The position numbers were made by a program, and so were the translations under genes. A stretch of 14,186 nt of DNA from Nitrospirota bacterium (GTDB lineage: Bacteria > Nitrospirota > JAOUDF01), in the NCBI GenBank assembly GCA_029859385.1, contig JAOUDF010000048.1, forward strand, positions 1 to 14,186, written 5' to 3'. Positions 14,042 to 14,186 of the stretch are shown one piece after another (the stretch's first letter is position 1; every line of letters starts with the position of its first letter). The notes under the pieces are model-generated. The model saw only the letters and a list, made by a program, of their open reading frames with translations, did no database searches and had not been told where the DNA came from.

Positions 14042-14186
14042 TCGGTAAACTTTTTTTCTCGCGTGATAAAGTCGTCGAACCTTCCCTTGTTGAAAGGATG
14101 AATTCAGTCCTCGTACACCGGGGCCCGGACGATGGCGGAGTTTACTCAAAAGGGCCTGTTGGACTTGGTCATCGCCGGCTCTCTAT
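14029..14186 (+). CDS. asnB: Asparagine synthase (glutamine-hydrolysing), N-terminal part (continues past window)
   Basis: 52 codons are visible before the window ends. The protein begins MCGIVGKLFF, so Cys2 becomes the N-terminal nucleophile of the class II glutamine amidotransferase domain after Met removal. HRGPDDGG (30-37) and GLGHRRLS (45-52) are the glutamine-binding motifs of AsnB-type enzymes. The start ATG lies inside the end of the preceding methyltransferase (13-base overlap in another frame), with AGAGGAAG upstream. AsnB-like amidotransferases occur often in polysaccharide loci, where they may make asparagine or amidate sugar acids. Whether this copy serves metabolism or the glycan cannot be decided without the missing synthetase domain. 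Confidence 0.92.
   Translation, partial: MCGIVGKLFFSRDKVVEPSLVERMNSVLVHRGPDDGGVYSKGPVGLGHRRLS

Overview
The window reads as chromosome of a delta-proteobacterium of the Geobacter/Desulfuromonadales kind. This is inferred from the order tgt-yajC-secD-secF-recJ-rel, the presence of one long bifunctional Rel protein, and the GC-rich housekeeping genes. All convincing genes lie on the + strand. No tRNA, rRNA, CRISPR array, insertion sequence or integrase was seen. No gene-free stretch exceeds about 180 bases.

Region 1 (1-4965) is a tRNA-charging/modification and protein-export block. The 3' part of argS overlaps tgt by one base. Then come yajC and, behind a candidate promoter with an inverted repeat at its expected start point, secD and secF. 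A perfect 8-bp stem with a TTCG loop and a T-run closes the unit. YajC, SecD and SecF form the accessory complex of the Sec translocon.

Region 2 (4966-9032) holds recJ and rel. recJ has its own candidate promoter, but its reading frame is broken near 5277-5285. The N-terminal 62 codons are in one frame, and the rest, including all catalytic motifs, is in the -1 frame. One extra C in a CCC run would restore a normal 570-residue protein. rel follows after 57 bases that contain a perfect inverted repeat.

Region 3 (9033-14186, running off the end) is the start of a surface-polysaccharide locus with lower and more variable GC. It contains a MurJ/MviN-type flippase lacking the arginines of true MurJ, a TylF-type methyltransferase, a second methyltransferase with a small Cys/His cluster, a GT4 glycosyltransferase, a third methyltransferase, and the first 52 codons of a glutamine-dependent asparagine synthase. 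Tight spacing and start/stop overlaps suggest co-translation. The exception is a 159-base gap at 11866-12024. It holds three 12-bp repeats inside a possible 47-codon ORF whose stop overlaps the glycosyltransferase start.

Nothing here amounts to a clearly new molecular system. The items most worth a second look are the recJ frameshift, the small repeat-bearing ORF, the secDF control region and the unusual flippase with its three methyltransferases.
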